From assembly GCF_963678195.1 (NCBI RefSeq), contig NZ_OY782759.1, forward strand, positions 310,001 to 374,000: a stretch of DNA of 64,000 bases, in the 5' to 3' direction. This DNA is from an uncultured Hyphomonas sp. (GTDB taxonomy: Bacteria > Pseudomonadota > Alphaproteobacteria > Caulobacterales > Hyphomonadaceae). Shown piece by piece: positions 34,372-44,400 of the stretch; position 1 is the stretch's first letter; each line of letters starts with the position of its first letter. The position numbers and the translations under genes were made by a program. The notes below the pieces were generated by a model. The model was not told where the DNA came from. It ran no database searches and was given only the letters and a program-made list of their open reading frames with translations.

Positions 34372-34449
34372 CGGTCTCCCCTCCGCTGGGCTGTACGCAG
34401 AGGATGGCAGGGGAGGGGAGAGGGCAAGGGAACCAATTTGTTGAATCGC

Positions 34450-34482
34450 TTGCGGTTGAGTCTTACTTGTTGTAAGATTCAA
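34450..34482 (+). promoter_or_regulatory. Promoter with overlapping inverted repeat for the PadR cassette
   Basis: TTGCGG (34450-34455), a 17-nt spacer and TAAGAT (34473-34478) form a good promoter. TTGAGTCTTAC (34456-34466) and GTAAGATTCAA (34472-34482) match as an inverted repeat at 10 of 11 positions with a 5-nt loop. They cover the spacer and -10 box, an ideal autorepressor site for the downstream PadR-like protein. Confidence 0.6.
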
Positions 34483-34501
34483 AAAATTGCTGGTGCAGTC
34501 T

Positions 34502-34813
34502 ATGAAAAACATCCCGAGAATATCCCCGAAAGAGCGCGTAGTTCTGGACTTGTTGATCACAAACGGCGAGCTTTACGGGTTAGAGATTGTTAAAAAATCT
34601 AGCGAGATAAAGCGGGGCGCTGTGTACGTTATGCTCTCAAGGATGGTTGAAAAGGGATTGGTCGCAGTTCGTGTACCGATGGACCAAAATTTACCCGGTA
34701 AACCTCGACCGAGATACAGCATAACGGGCTATGGTCAGCGCGTGTTAAGCGCACACGATAGCTTTGGATGCCAAGTCGCATTTAACACTCAAAATGTTGG
34801 GTGGAGCGCATGA
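34502..34813 (+). CDS. PadR-like winged-helix transcriptional regulator
   Basis: A 103-residue DNA-binding protein. The winged helix is at about residues 6-75: SPKERVVLDLLITNGELYGLEIV, then KRGAVYVMLSRMVEKGLVA and GKPRPRYSITGYGQRVL. This is the minimal PadR domain without a long C-terminal dimerisation arm. The promoter overlaps a strong inverted repeat, suggesting autorepression. The low GC content sets it apart from its flanks. The stop overlaps the next gene by ATGA. Confidence 0.82.
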   Translation: MKNIPRISPKERVVLDLLITNGELYGLEIVKKSSEIKRGAVYVMLSRMVEKGLVAVRVPMDQNLPGKPRPRYSITGYGQRVLSAHDSFGCQVAFNTQNVGWSA

Positions 34814-35349
34814 CCAATAAAGGGCCAACTAAAGAGCTACGCGAAATTCTGGAAGAGATGGGGACATCCTCAGCTTTTTCGAATAAAAAAAATCCTTTAT
34901 ATAAAGATTTTTTTGAATTGCTTTCGCTGATGGAAGCTAGACAAAAGGTTAAGCATGCTAAGGCGATCATCGCCGATGAAACTATAAAAATTGAAGCGCA
35001 AAACAAGACCGGTCAGGAACAAAAAGAGTACTTCCAGTGGCCATATCCCGCCGCGCCTGCGGTAGGGCGTGGGAATAAGCGGCGTCCACGGAGTAAAATA
35101 GTCCGTCCGCCGGGCTTTGGGCTTCTGCGGTTCTCAGAGATCATTTTTTCCAAGAAATTTCGAGAAGCAATTCTTGAGCCAACCATAACTGATATGCAAG
35201 TGGAACACCTCGAGGCCCTTTCTAACGGGAGGGTTTACTTCGCCCGCTGGGTCATGATTAGGGGTTACCTTTCCTACGGCAACGCTTTACTTGCGTCGGT
35301 GCCGGCTGCGATTGCTAAGCGCATATGGGAAGCTTGGCGAGCAAGTTGA
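34810..35349 (+). CDS. Unknown protein of the PadR cassette
   Basis: A 179-residue protein translated from an ATGA overlap with the regulator. Base composition is unusually AT-rich (16 of 60 bases are G or C in 34861-34920). The N-terminal half is charged and probably helical (TKELREILEEMG, then LSLMEARQKVKHAKAIIADE). A basic stretch follows (GRGNKRRPRSKIVRPPG). The C-terminal part (EPTITDMQVEHLEAL, then YFARWVMIRGYLSYGNALLASVPAAIAKRIWEAW) may be membrane-associated. I know of no characterised family. The compact regulator-partner unit looks like a small horizontally moved module. Confidence 0.75.
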   Translation: MTNKGPTKELREILEEMGTSSAFSNKKNPLYKDFFELLSLMEARQKVKHAKAIIADETIKIEAQNKTGQEQKEYFQWPYPAAPAVGRGNKRRPRSKIVRPPGFGLLRFSEIIFSKKFREAILEPTITDMQVEHLEALSNGRVYFARWVMIRGYLSYGNALLASVPAAIAKRIWEAWRAS

Positions 35350-35372
35350 ACTGAAAAGGTCCGCCCTTCTCT

Positions 35373-36614
<1,242 letters not shown>

Positions 36615-36789
36615 GGAGAATTTTCCCTGAGCGCTGCAGCTTAAGGCTGTTGCATTAAGGCGACGGCGGGGCGCTGACAAGCGGGGAGCCGCTATCGAGT
36701 TGCTTTCGATGCGCCATGGTTTTCGTTACATTAATCGTTTACCGTAACTAAGAGGGCAGGTTAATCGTCTGCAGCGTGGGGTTAAGGTC

Positions 36790-38838
36790 ATGATCGACAG
36801 CCAGAACGACAGCAGAAAGTCCAGCGGAAACGCTGCTGAGCCGGGGTCTTTCCGGGCCCGTCTGATGGCGCGCCAGGCCGCGCGGCCGCAGTCCACCCTC
36901 GCCATCGATTCCGGCATCTTCTACCGGCCGGGCGCCTCCAGCACGCCGGAGAGCCGCCGCGCCGCCGATGCCGTGCGCGACGAGGCCCGCCGCCGCCGCG
37001 CTGAAGCGGAAGCTGCCGCAAAGGCGGAAGCGGCTGCGCAGGCCGAGGCCGAGCGCATCCGTGCCGCATCCGCCGTCGAAGTGCCTGCACCGGAGGTTCA
37101 GACCCCGCCGAGCGATGAGGAACTCGTCTCGGTGATGGAAGACATCGCTGCCCGCAAGGAAGAAGAGCGCCGCGCGCCCGCGCCCGCGATCATCTCCTCC
37201 GCGGCGGTCGCCGAGGCCCGCCCGGAATTGCGCCCGCAGGTCGCCGAACGGGAAGATCATGAAGACATCTCGACCCGTATGGGCGATGTCTCGCAGCTCG
37301 CCTTTGCCGGGCTGGCCGTGCTGGGCCTTGCCGGGCTCTCGGTGCTGGCCGCGCAGAATGCCCTGAAGAACAAGGACAAGGCGGCTGAGCCTGTCACCGG
37401 CACGACGGAAACCGGATCGCTCGCGCCTGCGCTGAAGCCGGGCGGGGCCTCTGCCGTCGCGCTCGCCAGTGTCGCTGAACCGGAAGCGCCGAAAGCCTGG
37501 TTCAACTATCAGGGCGTGGCCGACATGCTGGCCGAACGCAAGGCCGAGATGGAGGCCGAAGCAAAGGTCGCCCAGGAAGCGGCCGAGCAGGAAGCCCGCC
37601 TGCGCGCCGCCAAAGCCATCGCCGATGCCGAAGCCGCCCGCGTGGCCGAGGAAGAGGCTGCCCTGGCAGCGGCTGCCGAACAGACCCGCCTCGCCGAGGA
37701 AGCCGAACGCCAGCGCCTGGCCGAGGCGGAAGCCTCCCGCGTGGCGCAGGTTGAAGCCGACCGGCTCGCCCGCCTCGAAGCGCAGCGACAGGCCGCCGCC
37801 GAGGCCGAAGCCCAGCGCGTGGCAGAGCTTGAAGCCAAACGCCTCGCCGAAGCCGAGGCGGAGACCCAGCGCCTTGCCGATCTCGACGCCCAGCGCCTCG
37901 CCAAACTGCGCGCCGATCGCGAAGCCGCTGAAGCCGCCGCGCGTCAGGAAGCCTTCGAACTGGCCAAGTCGCAGGAGGCCGAGCGCCTTCGCCTTGCGGC
38001 CCTCAAGGCGCAGGCAGAGGCCGATGCCGCCGAAGCGCGCCGCCTCGAACAGATCGCCGCGAAGGCTGCCGCAGACCGGCTGGCCGCCGAGAAACTTGTG
38101 GCCGAGCAACAAGCCCGGCAGGCGAACCTCCAGACGGTTTCTGCGCCTGCCATGGCACCGGTGCCAGCACCAGCCTCGCCGAAGCCGGCCATGGCCGAAG
38201 CTCCGGCGCCGCAGCCAATTGTGTTCACCGCCTATGAAGGCCCGGTGCCGGTTCCGGCCTCTCACAAGCCCGCCAAACCGGCTCAGCTGATCCGCGCCTC
38301 CTATACGCCGGATGAAGGCAAGACCGTCACCCGCAAGGCGCCGGCCGCGATGACCGCCAAAAAGGCCGACGTGCGTGACCTTGCCGGGACTTCCGGCCTG
38401 CAGACGCCGGAAGCCTTCCTCGCTGGCCGGATCGAGCGGACCTCGGCTGAGCCGCTTATGACTGAGGATATGGACCTGGTGCGCCAGGCCTTCCGCAGCA
38501 TTCTCGACAATGGGGCAGACGGTTCGAAACAGGCGATCATCACCCCGGATAATCGCACGCTGACCATCGTCCTTGAGCGGACAGTCTCTCGCGAGATGGG
38601 CCAGTCCACTGTGCGCACGGTCACCTTCACACCGGGCGTCAGCAAGGTCACCCGCGTGGTCACCGAACAGGCCCCCGTTACGGTCAGCGTGATGTGCCGC
38701 GATGTGGCCTATGCCTTTGCCGGGCAGGAACGCGGCCGGTTTGCCGCCTGTCAGGCACCGGAAGGGGGCTGGACACTGGCCCGCGCCACCGATGTGGTGA
38801 AAGTGACCACGGCCAGCCTGCCTAATTCTGCGTCCTGA
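36790..38838 (+). CDS. Large coiled-coil single-pass membrane protein
   Basis: A 682-residue protein with an Ala/Glu/Arg-rich N-terminal cytoplasmic part (coiled region about 54-97). One transmembrane segment lies near 168-191 (LAFAGLAVLGLAGLSVLAA), followed by a long Ala/Glu/Arg coiled coil (about 243-447) built of short EAERQRLAEAEA-type repeats. A proline-rich linker leads to a C-terminal globular region (about 511-682) with two conserved-looking cysteines (CRDVAYAFAG, then FAACQAPEGGW). The layout resembles TolA or a periplasm-spanning linker. No named family is recognised. Low-complexity composition makes homology hard to judge. It is divergent from argG. Confidence 0.85.
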   Translation: MIDSQNDSRKSSGNAAEPGSFRARLMARQAARPQSTLAIDSGIFYRPGASSTPESRRAADAVRDEARRRRAEAEAAAKAEAAAQAEAERIRAASAVEVPAPEVQTPPSDEELVSVMEDIAARKEEERRAPAPAIISSAAVAEARPELRPQVAEREDHEDISTRMGDVSQLAFAGLAVLGLAGLSVLAAQNALKNKDKAAEPVTGTTETGSLAPALKPGGASAVALASVAEPEAPKAWFNYQGVADMLAERKAEMEAEAKVAQEAAEQEARLRAAKAIADAEAARVAEEEAALAAAAEQTRLAEEAERQRLAEAEASRVAQVEADRLARLEAQRQAAAEAEAQRVAELEAKRLAEAEAETQRLADLDAQRLAKLRADREAAEAAARQEAFELAKSQEAERLRLAALKAQAEADAAEARRLEQIAAKAAADRLAAEKLVAEQQARQANLQTVSAPAMAPVPAPASPKPAMAEAPAPQPIVFTAYEGPVPVPASHKPAKPAQLIRASYTPDEGKTVTRKAPAAMTAKKADVRDLAGTSGLQTPEAFLAGRIERTSAEPLMTEDMDLVRQAFRSILDNGADGSKQAIITPDNRTLTIVLERTVSREMGQSTVRTVTFTPGVSKVTRVVTEQAPVTVSVMCRDVAYAFAGQERGRFAACQAPEGGWTLARATDVVKVTTASLPNSAS

Positions 38839-39259
38839 CCGGGCCAGTCCTGCCTGACGCCGCATGGGCCTCGGCCCTGCGGACGAGGTGTTTTTCCACG
38901 ATGCGGTAATTCTTCCGGTTCGACCGGTAGAAGATGTCGAATACATCTCCGGCGACTGGCAGCGACCCCAAGGCCGTGTCGACGACGAGGTTCCAGATAA
39001 TCCCGATGGTGGCCGAGGCGGGCAGCTTCAGCCGCCATGCTGTGGCGAGGGCGTGCAGGCCTACGGCACCGGTCGCAGCGTCCCCGACCACGGGGACCAG
39101 TCCCAGCACGGAATCGAGGCCGAATTTGATGCCGAACAGGCCGAACCGGGAATCGAGCAGGCGGGAGAAGGCGTCCAGCGCGGCCAGTTCCTCGCCGATG
39201 GTGCGCCCATGCGGCAGCATCATGGCGCGGATTTCCTCGTCTGTCCGTTTCCTGGCCAT
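38822..39259 (-). CDS. DUF4112 family membrane protein
   Basis: A 145-residue protein with two hydrophobic segments. The start at 39259 has GGGAG 6 nt upstream. Family motifs are LDAFSRLLDSRFGLFGIKFGLDSVLGLVPVVGDAA and SLPVAGDVFDIFYRSNRKN (about 97-117), with the paired G-P-V-V-G-D and P-V-A-G-D-V motifs typical of DUF4112. The function is unknown. The 3' end overlaps that of the convergent coiled-coil gene by 17 bp. Confidence 0.9.
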   Translation of the reverse strand: MARKRTDEEIRAMMLPHGRTIGEELAALDAFSRLLDSRFGLFGIKFGLDSVLGLVPVVGDAATGAVGLHALATAWRLKLPASATIGIIWNLVVDTALGSLPVAGDVFDIFYRSNRKNYRIVEKHLVRRAEAHAASGRTGPVRTQN

Positions 39260-39331
39260 TTGTTTCTCCCGCCAAAGCCTGACGAGCTTGCCGCAATTGC
39301 CAGCGCACGCAAAGCCTGCTGAATACCGGGC

Positions 39332-39682
39332 ATGACCGAGACCGGCGAAACCCATGTCTATAAATTGCTGACCGGTGACGACTGGCAGGCCGCGTCCGCC
39401 TCTGGCGTGACGAGCGCCGCTGTCGACCAGGCGGACGGCTATGTCCACCTCTCCACCCGGGCGCAGGTGGAAGAAACGGCGCGGCTCCACTTTGCCAGCG
39501 CCAAGGGTATACGCCTGCTGCGCTTTGCCGTGGCGGATCTGCCGCCGCTGACCTGGGAGCCGAGCCGGGGCGGGCAGATGTTTCCGCATCTCTATGCGCC
39601 GCTGGAAGTCTCCCGCGCCGATGCCGTCTGGAAATTGCTGCTCGGCGAAGACGGCGCCCTGCATTTCCCGGAGGACTATTGA
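39332..39682 (+). CDS. DUF952 family protein
   Basis: A 116-residue small protein of the DUF952 family. Motifs visible are YKLLTGDDWQAAS at the N-terminus, QADGYVHLSTRAQVEETARLHF and the terminal FPHLYAPLEVSRADAVWKLLL, with the conserved His and Tyr residues of the fold. It is translationally coupled to pyrD by TGATG. The biological role is unknown. Confidence 0.9.
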   Translation: MTETGETHVYKLLTGDDWQAASASGVTSAAVDQADGYVHLSTRAQVEETARLHFASAKGIRLLRFAVADLPPLTWEPSRGGQMFPHLYAPLEVSRADAVWKLLLGEDGALHFPEDY

Positions 39683-40734
39683 TGAGCCTGACCGATCTGG
39701 GCGCCGGCCTCGTAAAACTGCTGCCACCGGAAGCGGCGCATACGGCCACCATCAAGGCGCTGAAACTTCGCCTCGGCGTTCCCCTGAACCCGCCATTGGC
39801 GGACCCGATGCTGGAAGTCGTGCTTCCGAAGTCGGGTCTAAGACTGCCGTCGCCTGTGGGGCTGGCGGCCGGGTTCGACAAGAATTGCGATGTGCCGGAT
39901 GCGATGGCGAAATTCGGGTTTGGCTTTGTCGAATGCGGCACGGTCACGCCGCGTCCGCAGCCCGGCAATCCGAAACCGCGCCTGTTCCGCCTGACGGAAG
40001 ACCGGGCCGTTATCAACCGGATGGGCTTCAACAATGAAGGGCTCGACAATTTTGTCCGCAATCTGAAAACCTATCGCGGCGAAGTGCCGATTGGCGCGAA
40101 CGTCGGTGCCAACAAGGACAGTGAAGACCGGATTGCGGATTATGTGACCGGCATCCGGGCTGTCGCCCCGCATGCGGATTATGTGACGATCAATATTTCC
40201 TCGCCCAATACGCCGGGCCTTCGTGGCCTGCAGGACAGGGCCTCCCTTGAAGCCTTGCTGACGGCGTGCGGGGAAACGGACCGGTCGGGCAAGCCTGTCT
40301 TCCTGAAAGTCGCGCCGGATCTCGACGAGAAGGCCATTGCGGATATCGTCGAAGTTGTGCGCGGGCCGGGCGCGTGGCTGTCGGGGCTGATCGTGTCCAA
40401 TACAACGCTGGCCCGGCCGGAGGCGCTTCAAAGTCCGGACAAGGGTCAGACGGGCGGCCTGTCCGGCGCACCGCTGATGGCTCCGTCAACGGAAGTTCTG
40501 GTCGCGTTTGCGCGGGCACTGAAAGGCGAGTTCGACCTGATCGGGGCAGGGGGCATCACCAGTGCGGCAGATGCCTATGCCAAGATTCGCGCCGGGGCGA
40601 ATGCTGTGCAGCTTTATTCCGCCATGGTCTATGAAGGGCCGGGCCTCGCGCAGGATATCAACAAGGGTCTGCCGGCGCTGCTCAGGGCAGACGGATTTGC
40701 GACGCTGGCGGAAGCTGTGGGAACGGGGCTCTAG
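39682..40734 (+). CDS. pyrD: Quinone-dependent dihydroorotate dehydrogenase (class 2)
   Basis: Fourth step of pyrimidine synthesis: dihydroorotate to orotate, with electrons to the quinone pool. The membrane-associated N-terminal helix (SLTDLGAGLVKLLPPEAAH) is class 2 specific. FMN and substrate motifs are LAAGFDKNCDVPDAM, VNISSPNTPGL (catalytic Ser in this class), FLKVAPDLDEKAIADI and GAGGITSAADAYAKIRAGANAVQLYSAMVYEG. The start is preceded by GGAGGA and overlaps the DUF952 stop by one base. 350 residues. Confidence 0.97.
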   Translation: MSLTDLGAGLVKLLPPEAAHTATIKALKLRLGVPLNPPLADPMLEVVLPKSGLRLPSPVGLAAGFDKNCDVPDAMAKFGFGFVECGTVTPRPQPGNPKPRLFRLTEDRAVINRMGFNNEGLDNFVRNLKTYRGEVPIGANVGANKDSEDRIADYVTGIRAVAPHADYVTINISSPNTPGLRGLQDRASLEALLTACGETDRSGKPVFLKVAPDLDEKAIADIVEVVRGPGAWLSGLIVSNTTLARPEALQSPDKGQTGGLSGAPLMAPSTEVLVAFARALKGEFDLIGAGGITSAADAYAKIRAGANAVQLYSAMVYEGPGLAQDINKGLPALLRADGFATLAEAVGTGL

Positions 40735-42020
40735 GCCGTCTGAAGCCGCCGGAAAAGACCCGGCACATAGATGCCAAGCGCGGCGGCGCGATAGACATAC
40801 ATCAGCAGGAAAGCGATCCAGACGCCGGTATTGCCGTAGAACGGGCGCAGGATCATGTCCGTACTGATATAAAGCACGGCGACGGCGACACCGGCATTCC
40901 GCAAGGCCCGGCCCTGTGTGGTGCCGAGGAACAGCCCATCCAGTTGCCAGGGCGCAATGCCGATGAGTGGCACCAGTGCGCAATAGGGTAGGAAGGCGAG
41001 CGCGGCCTCGCGCGCTTCGACATCGCGCACAAATGTCGTGATCACCCAGCCGCCGCCCAGGAAGTAGAGCAAGGCAAAGCCGAGTCCTGCGATCAGGGCG
41101 AACTCGCTGGTCAGCCGCATGGCCCGGGCAAGGCGCGGCGCGCTATTTGCGCCATAGGCTTCGCCGGCTTCCTTCTCTGCAACAAAGGCAAAGCCATCCA
41201 GCACGAAGGCGGCCACCGTGATGAACTGTAGCAGGACTTCATTGCCTGCGGTTACGGCGGTCGAGATCATCGTGCCGGAGCGCACGAACCAGCCGAAGCA
41301 GAGCACCAGCGCCAGTGTACGGATCATGATGTCCCGGTTGGCGCCGAACAGGGCGGCAAGGCGCGGGCGGTCGAACAGCGGCGCGGCGCCCCGGAAGGCC
41401 GGGAAGACGAGCGCGAGGCCAAAGAGCAGCGCTGTCCACTCCGCGATGGCTGTGCCCGCGCCGATGCCCGCCGGGCCAAGGCCGATCCTTGCGACGAACC
41501 AGGTGTCCAGCCCGGCATTCACGGCGTTCATCACAATCTGGAAGGCGAGCATCTGGCCTGTCCGCCCGGTGCCCAGCATCCAGCCGGTCACGGCGAGCCC
41601 CATCAGATAGGCGGGTGCTCCCCAGATGCGTGCGTCGAAATAGGCGCCCGCCAGCGTCTCGACATGATCGGTGCTGGCGAAAGCGGCGAAGGCGAGGGGC
41701 TTCAGGATCGGCGAGAGGATCAGAAGGGTGAGGCCGATGGCACCGCCAAGCGACAGGGCGCGGAGCAGCACGGCGCGTTTCTCCGCCTCGTCTTCCCGCC
41801 CGGCCGCCTGCGCCGAGAGGCCCGTCGTCGCCATGCGCAGGAAGCCGAAGCCCCAATAGATGAAACTGTAGGCCACGGCAGAGATGGCGACCGCCGCGAG
41901 GTCTGCCTTGTCGCCGAACCGGCCCATGACGGCGGTATCGACAATGCCGGTCGTGGCTGTTGCCGCCTGTGCGGCAATGATCGGCAGGGCAAGCTGCAGG
42001 GTCTTCTGGCGGGTCAGCAT
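40731..42020 (-). CDS. MATE family efflux transporter (DinF-like)
   Basis: A 429-residue inner-membrane exporter with 12 predicted helices, using a Na+ or H+ gradient. The MATE pattern is visible: two homologous halves, the first with AAQAATATTGIVDTAVMGRFGDKADLAAVAI, and later GFLRMATTGLSAQAAGREDE and FVRSGTMISTAVTAGNEVLLQFITVAAFVLDGFAFVAE. The substrate is unknown; DinF-like members export toxic metabolites. The stop overlaps pyrD's. Confidence 0.9.
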   Translation of the reverse strand: MLTRQKTLQLALPIIAAQAATATTGIVDTAVMGRFGDKADLAAVAISAVAYSFIYWGFGFLRMATTGLSAQAAGREDEAEKRAVLLRALSLGGAIGLTLLILSPILKPLAFAAFASTDHVETLAGAYFDARIWGAPAYLMGLAVTGWMLGTGRTGQMLAFQIVMNAVNAGLDTWFVARIGLGPAGIGAGTAIAEWTALLFGLALVFPAFRGAAPLFDRPRLAALFGANRDIMIRTLALVLCFGWFVRSGTMISTAVTAGNEVLLQFITVAAFVLDGFAFVAEKEAGEAYGANSAPRLARAMRLTSEFALIAGLGFALLYFLGGGWVITTFVRDVEAREAALAFLPYCALVPLIGIAPWQLDGLFLGTTQGRALRNAGVAVAVLYISTDMILRPFYGNTGVWIAFLLMYVYRAAALGIYVPGLFRRLQTA

Positions 42021-42049
42021 GGGAGGCGGGGTTTAGACCGCTTTGCCCC

Positions 42050-42853
42050 TCAGGGCGAGGGCGGAGGCTCTGCGGGTGTGCCCGGGCGCTGGTGTAGTTC
42101 GATGGCACGGTAGAGCGCGTCGGAATCCGGCAGCGAGACCATCAGGTAGATCGGGAAAGCCGCAGCGATCACGAACAGGGCAATCGGAATGCCGCGCGAG
42201 AATTTCGGCGGCTCGGGATGCTTCGCCACGGCAATTGCCAGCATGACCAGGAACAGGAAGGCCAGCGCATAACCGGCCAGCACGTCGCTGAACCAGTGCG
42301 CGCCAAGATACATGCGCGAGGCCCCGATCATCACGATGAGGAGCAGGAAGGACCCGGTCAGCCCCCACCGCATCCAGCCGCGGAAGGTGACGAAGGTCAG
42401 CCCGGCAATTGCGCCATAGATCAGGGCTGAATGGGCAACATGGCTGGACGGAAAGCTGAACAGGTCGACGCCGGTATAGGGAATGTCTGTCGGGCGTGCC
42501 CGGGCGACCCAGAGCTTGATCGTGTGCACCACGACCGGCATCGAGCCGAAGCAGAGCGTGTAGCACATGGCCCGCCAGCGCGCACCGGTGAACAGGAAGG
42601 AGGCGACCGTCACCACAGCCGCCAGGGTCAGGAACAGTCCGTCGCCCAGTGCGGTGATGACCAGCATGAGGTCGTAGAGCGATCCGCCGCGGGCCCCGTC
42701 GACCAGGCTGTCGATGAAACGGTCTATCGGGGCGAGGGGCCAGAAACCGGCGGCACCTGCAGCCAGGATGGCGAACACGATAATGGCGACGCCCGCCGTC
42801 CAGCCGAGCTGGCGTCCGCCAAAGGTCGGAACGGTGCGCGGCCGCCGTCTCAC
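42050..42853 (-). CDS. PAP2 family phosphatase
   Basis: A 267-residue membrane phosphatase with six helices. The catalytic motifs are complete: KLWVARARP, FPSSHVAHSA and SRMYLGAHWFSDVLAG (motifs KxxxxxxRP, PSGH-like and SRxxxxxHxxxD). This resembles undecaprenyl- or phosphatidylglycerol-phosphate phosphatases. It lies 29 bp upstream of the MATE gene on the same strand, so they may be cotranscribed. A hairpin in the gap separates it from the dicarboxylate symporter. Confidence 0.9.
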   Translation of the reverse strand: MRRRPRTVPTFGGRQLGWTAGVAIIVFAILAAGAAGFWPLAPIDRFIDSLVDGARGGSLYDLMLVITALGDGLFLTLAAVVTVASFLFTGARWRAMCYTLCFGSMPVVVHTIKLWVARARPTDIPYTGVDLFSFPSSHVAHSALIYGAIAGLTFVTFRGWMRWGLTGSFLLLIVMIGASRMYLGAHWFSDVLAGYALAFLFLVMLAIAVAKHPEPPKFSRGIPIALFVIAAAFPIYLMVSLPDSDALYRAIELHQRPGTPAEPPPSP

Positions 42854-42919
42854 GCTGGCCGGCGCTTTCCAGTCAATGTGTTACGCAACACGGGTTACAC
42901 CTCATCGCCCGAATTCAAC

Positions 42920-42961
42920 CCCGATACAGGCCGTCAGCATAGGTCGAAGGCCTGTATCGGG
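42920..42961 (-). terminator. 13-bp perfect hairpin after the dicarboxylate symporter
   Basis: CCCGATACAGGCC and GGCCTGTATCGGG pair perfectly around a 16-nt loop. It lies just 3' of the symporter stop on the minus strand and before the PAP2 start. No U-tract follows in either direction, so it may be a factor-dependent or processing end rather than a classical intrinsic terminator. Confidence 0.5.
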
Positions 42962-42966
42962 AAAGA

Positions 42967-44268
42967 TCAAACAGGATCGCGGGCGATGTAGATGTCGTAG
43001 TCGAACTCGTTTTCCCATTTCGCAACGGCGGTCGCCACGGTCGCGTCGCCGGTCACATTGGTGAGGGTCCGCATCATGTCGAGCAGCCGGTCGAAGGGCA
43101 GGATGAAGCCGATCACGAGATAGGCAGTTTCCTCCGGGATGCCGACCTGTTGCAGGGCCATGCCAGAGAGGAGCAGGCCTGCGCTGGGGATACCTGCCGC
43201 ACCGATCGAGACCAGTGTGGCCATCAGGGCGACCAGCACATACTGGCCGAGCGAGACGTCGACGCCGAGCGCCTGCGCGCCGAACAGGGCGACCATGCCG
43301 ATATAGATGGCGGTGCCGTCCATATTGATCGTGGCGCCCAGCGGCAGGACGGAGCCGGCAATCGATTTGTCCACGCCGAGGTTTTCCTCGGCACAGGCGA
43401 TGGTGACCGGCAGGGTGGCGCTGGAAGAGGAGGTCGAATAGGCGACGGCCTGCGCATCGGTGACACCGCGGAAGAAGGGCATCAGCGGCAGGCGCAGCAC
43501 GAATTTGATGATCCCGCCATAGGTGATGATGATGTGCAGGAAACAGGCAAGGTAGAGCGCGATGGCGAGCACGCCGAGGCTCTGCAGGATGCCGAGCCCC
43601 TGCGTTGCCAGCACCCAGGTCATCAGGGCAAACACGCCGAACGGGGCGGTTTCCATGACGAATTCGGTGACTTTCATCATCACTTCGGCGGCGCCGTCGA
43701 AGAAGGCCGCGACCGGTTTGCCCATGTCCCCGGCCAGCATGATGCCGACCCCGAACAGGATGGCGAAGAAGATGACCTGCAGGATGTCGCCCTTGGCGAG
43801 GGCTTCAAACGGGTTGGTCGGCACAATGGCGAGGAAGCGTTCGACGAAACCGCCGGCTTCATCGGCTTTTGCGGCGACATTTGCCATTGCGCTGCCGTCG
43901 ACGCCTTCGAACATGTCCGGCGTCAGGCTGGCGCCCGGCTGGAAGAGGGTGGCCATGATCAGGCCCAGCGTGACCGCGAAGGCGGTGGTCCCGAAATAGA
44001 GCCCGATGGTGCGCAGCCCAAGACTGCCAAGGCGTTTCGGGTCTCCCATGGCGATCATGCCGGAGACGAGCGTGAAGAAGACGAGCGGAACGACCAGCAT
44101 CCGGATCAGGCGGAGGAACAGGTCTCCCAGCCATTTGACCCAATCTGTTGCGAAAGCAGCGGCCGCGTCCGCGCCCATGCCGGCGCGTAGGGCGATGCCT
44201 GCAAGTGTGCCCAGCACGAGCGCGGCGATCACGCGCTTCCACAGGTCGATTTCAAACCACCACTTCAT
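42967..44268 (-). CDS. Dicarboxylate/amino acid:cation symporter (DAACS family)
   Basis: Na+ or H+-coupled uptake of dicarboxylates or acidic amino acids. The 433-residue protein has eight helices and two re-entrant loops. The family motifs are the serine-rich VAYSTSSSSATLPV (HP1), LPLGATINMDGTAIY (TM7) and AAGIPSAGLLLSGMALQQVG (HP2), then FDRLLDMMRTLTNVTGD. I chose the start at 44268 (MKWWFEIDLWKR), with GGAG 7 nt upstream. Specificity between glutamate, aspartate and C4-acids cannot be set by sequence. Confidence 0.95.
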   Translation of the reverse strand: MKWWFEIDLWKRVIAALVLGTLAGIALRAGMGADAAAAFATDWVKWLGDLFLRLIRMLVVPLVFFTLVSGMIAMGDPKRLGSLGLRTIGLYFGTTAFAVTLGLIMATLFQPGASLTPDMFEGVDGSAMANVAAKADEAGGFVERFLAIVPTNPFEALAKGDILQVIFFAILFGVGIMLAGDMGKPVAAFFDGAAEVMMKVTEFVMETAPFGVFALMTWVLATQGLGILQSLGVLAIALYLACFLHIIITYGGIIKFVLRLPLMPFFRGVTDAQAVAYSTSSSSATLPVTIACAEENLGVDKSIAGSVLPLGATINMDGTAIYIGMVALFGAQALGVDVSLGQYVLVALMATLVSIGAAGIPSAGLLLSGMALQQVGIPEETAYLVIGFILPFDRLLDMMRTLTNVTGDATVATAVAKWENEFDYDIYIARDPV

Positions 44269-44400
44269 CCACAGCTCCCTCAGAATCTGGCCAGACCCTA
44301 GGGAGGAGATCATGCGAAGGCAATTGGGGCTTTGTCTGGCACTGTAATCGGACCGCCAGTGCTTGCCAGAGGGGCAGGGGCGGTCTTATTGCGGCAGACC

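Noticed and set aside
36748-38946. 732-codon open frame on the minus strand opposite the coiled-coil gene
   Set aside because: It is a shadow of the Ala/Glu/Arg-rich coil, with Gly/Leu/Phe/His repeats and no domain, start signal or signal peptide. The plus-strand frame has a clear start and protein-like layout.
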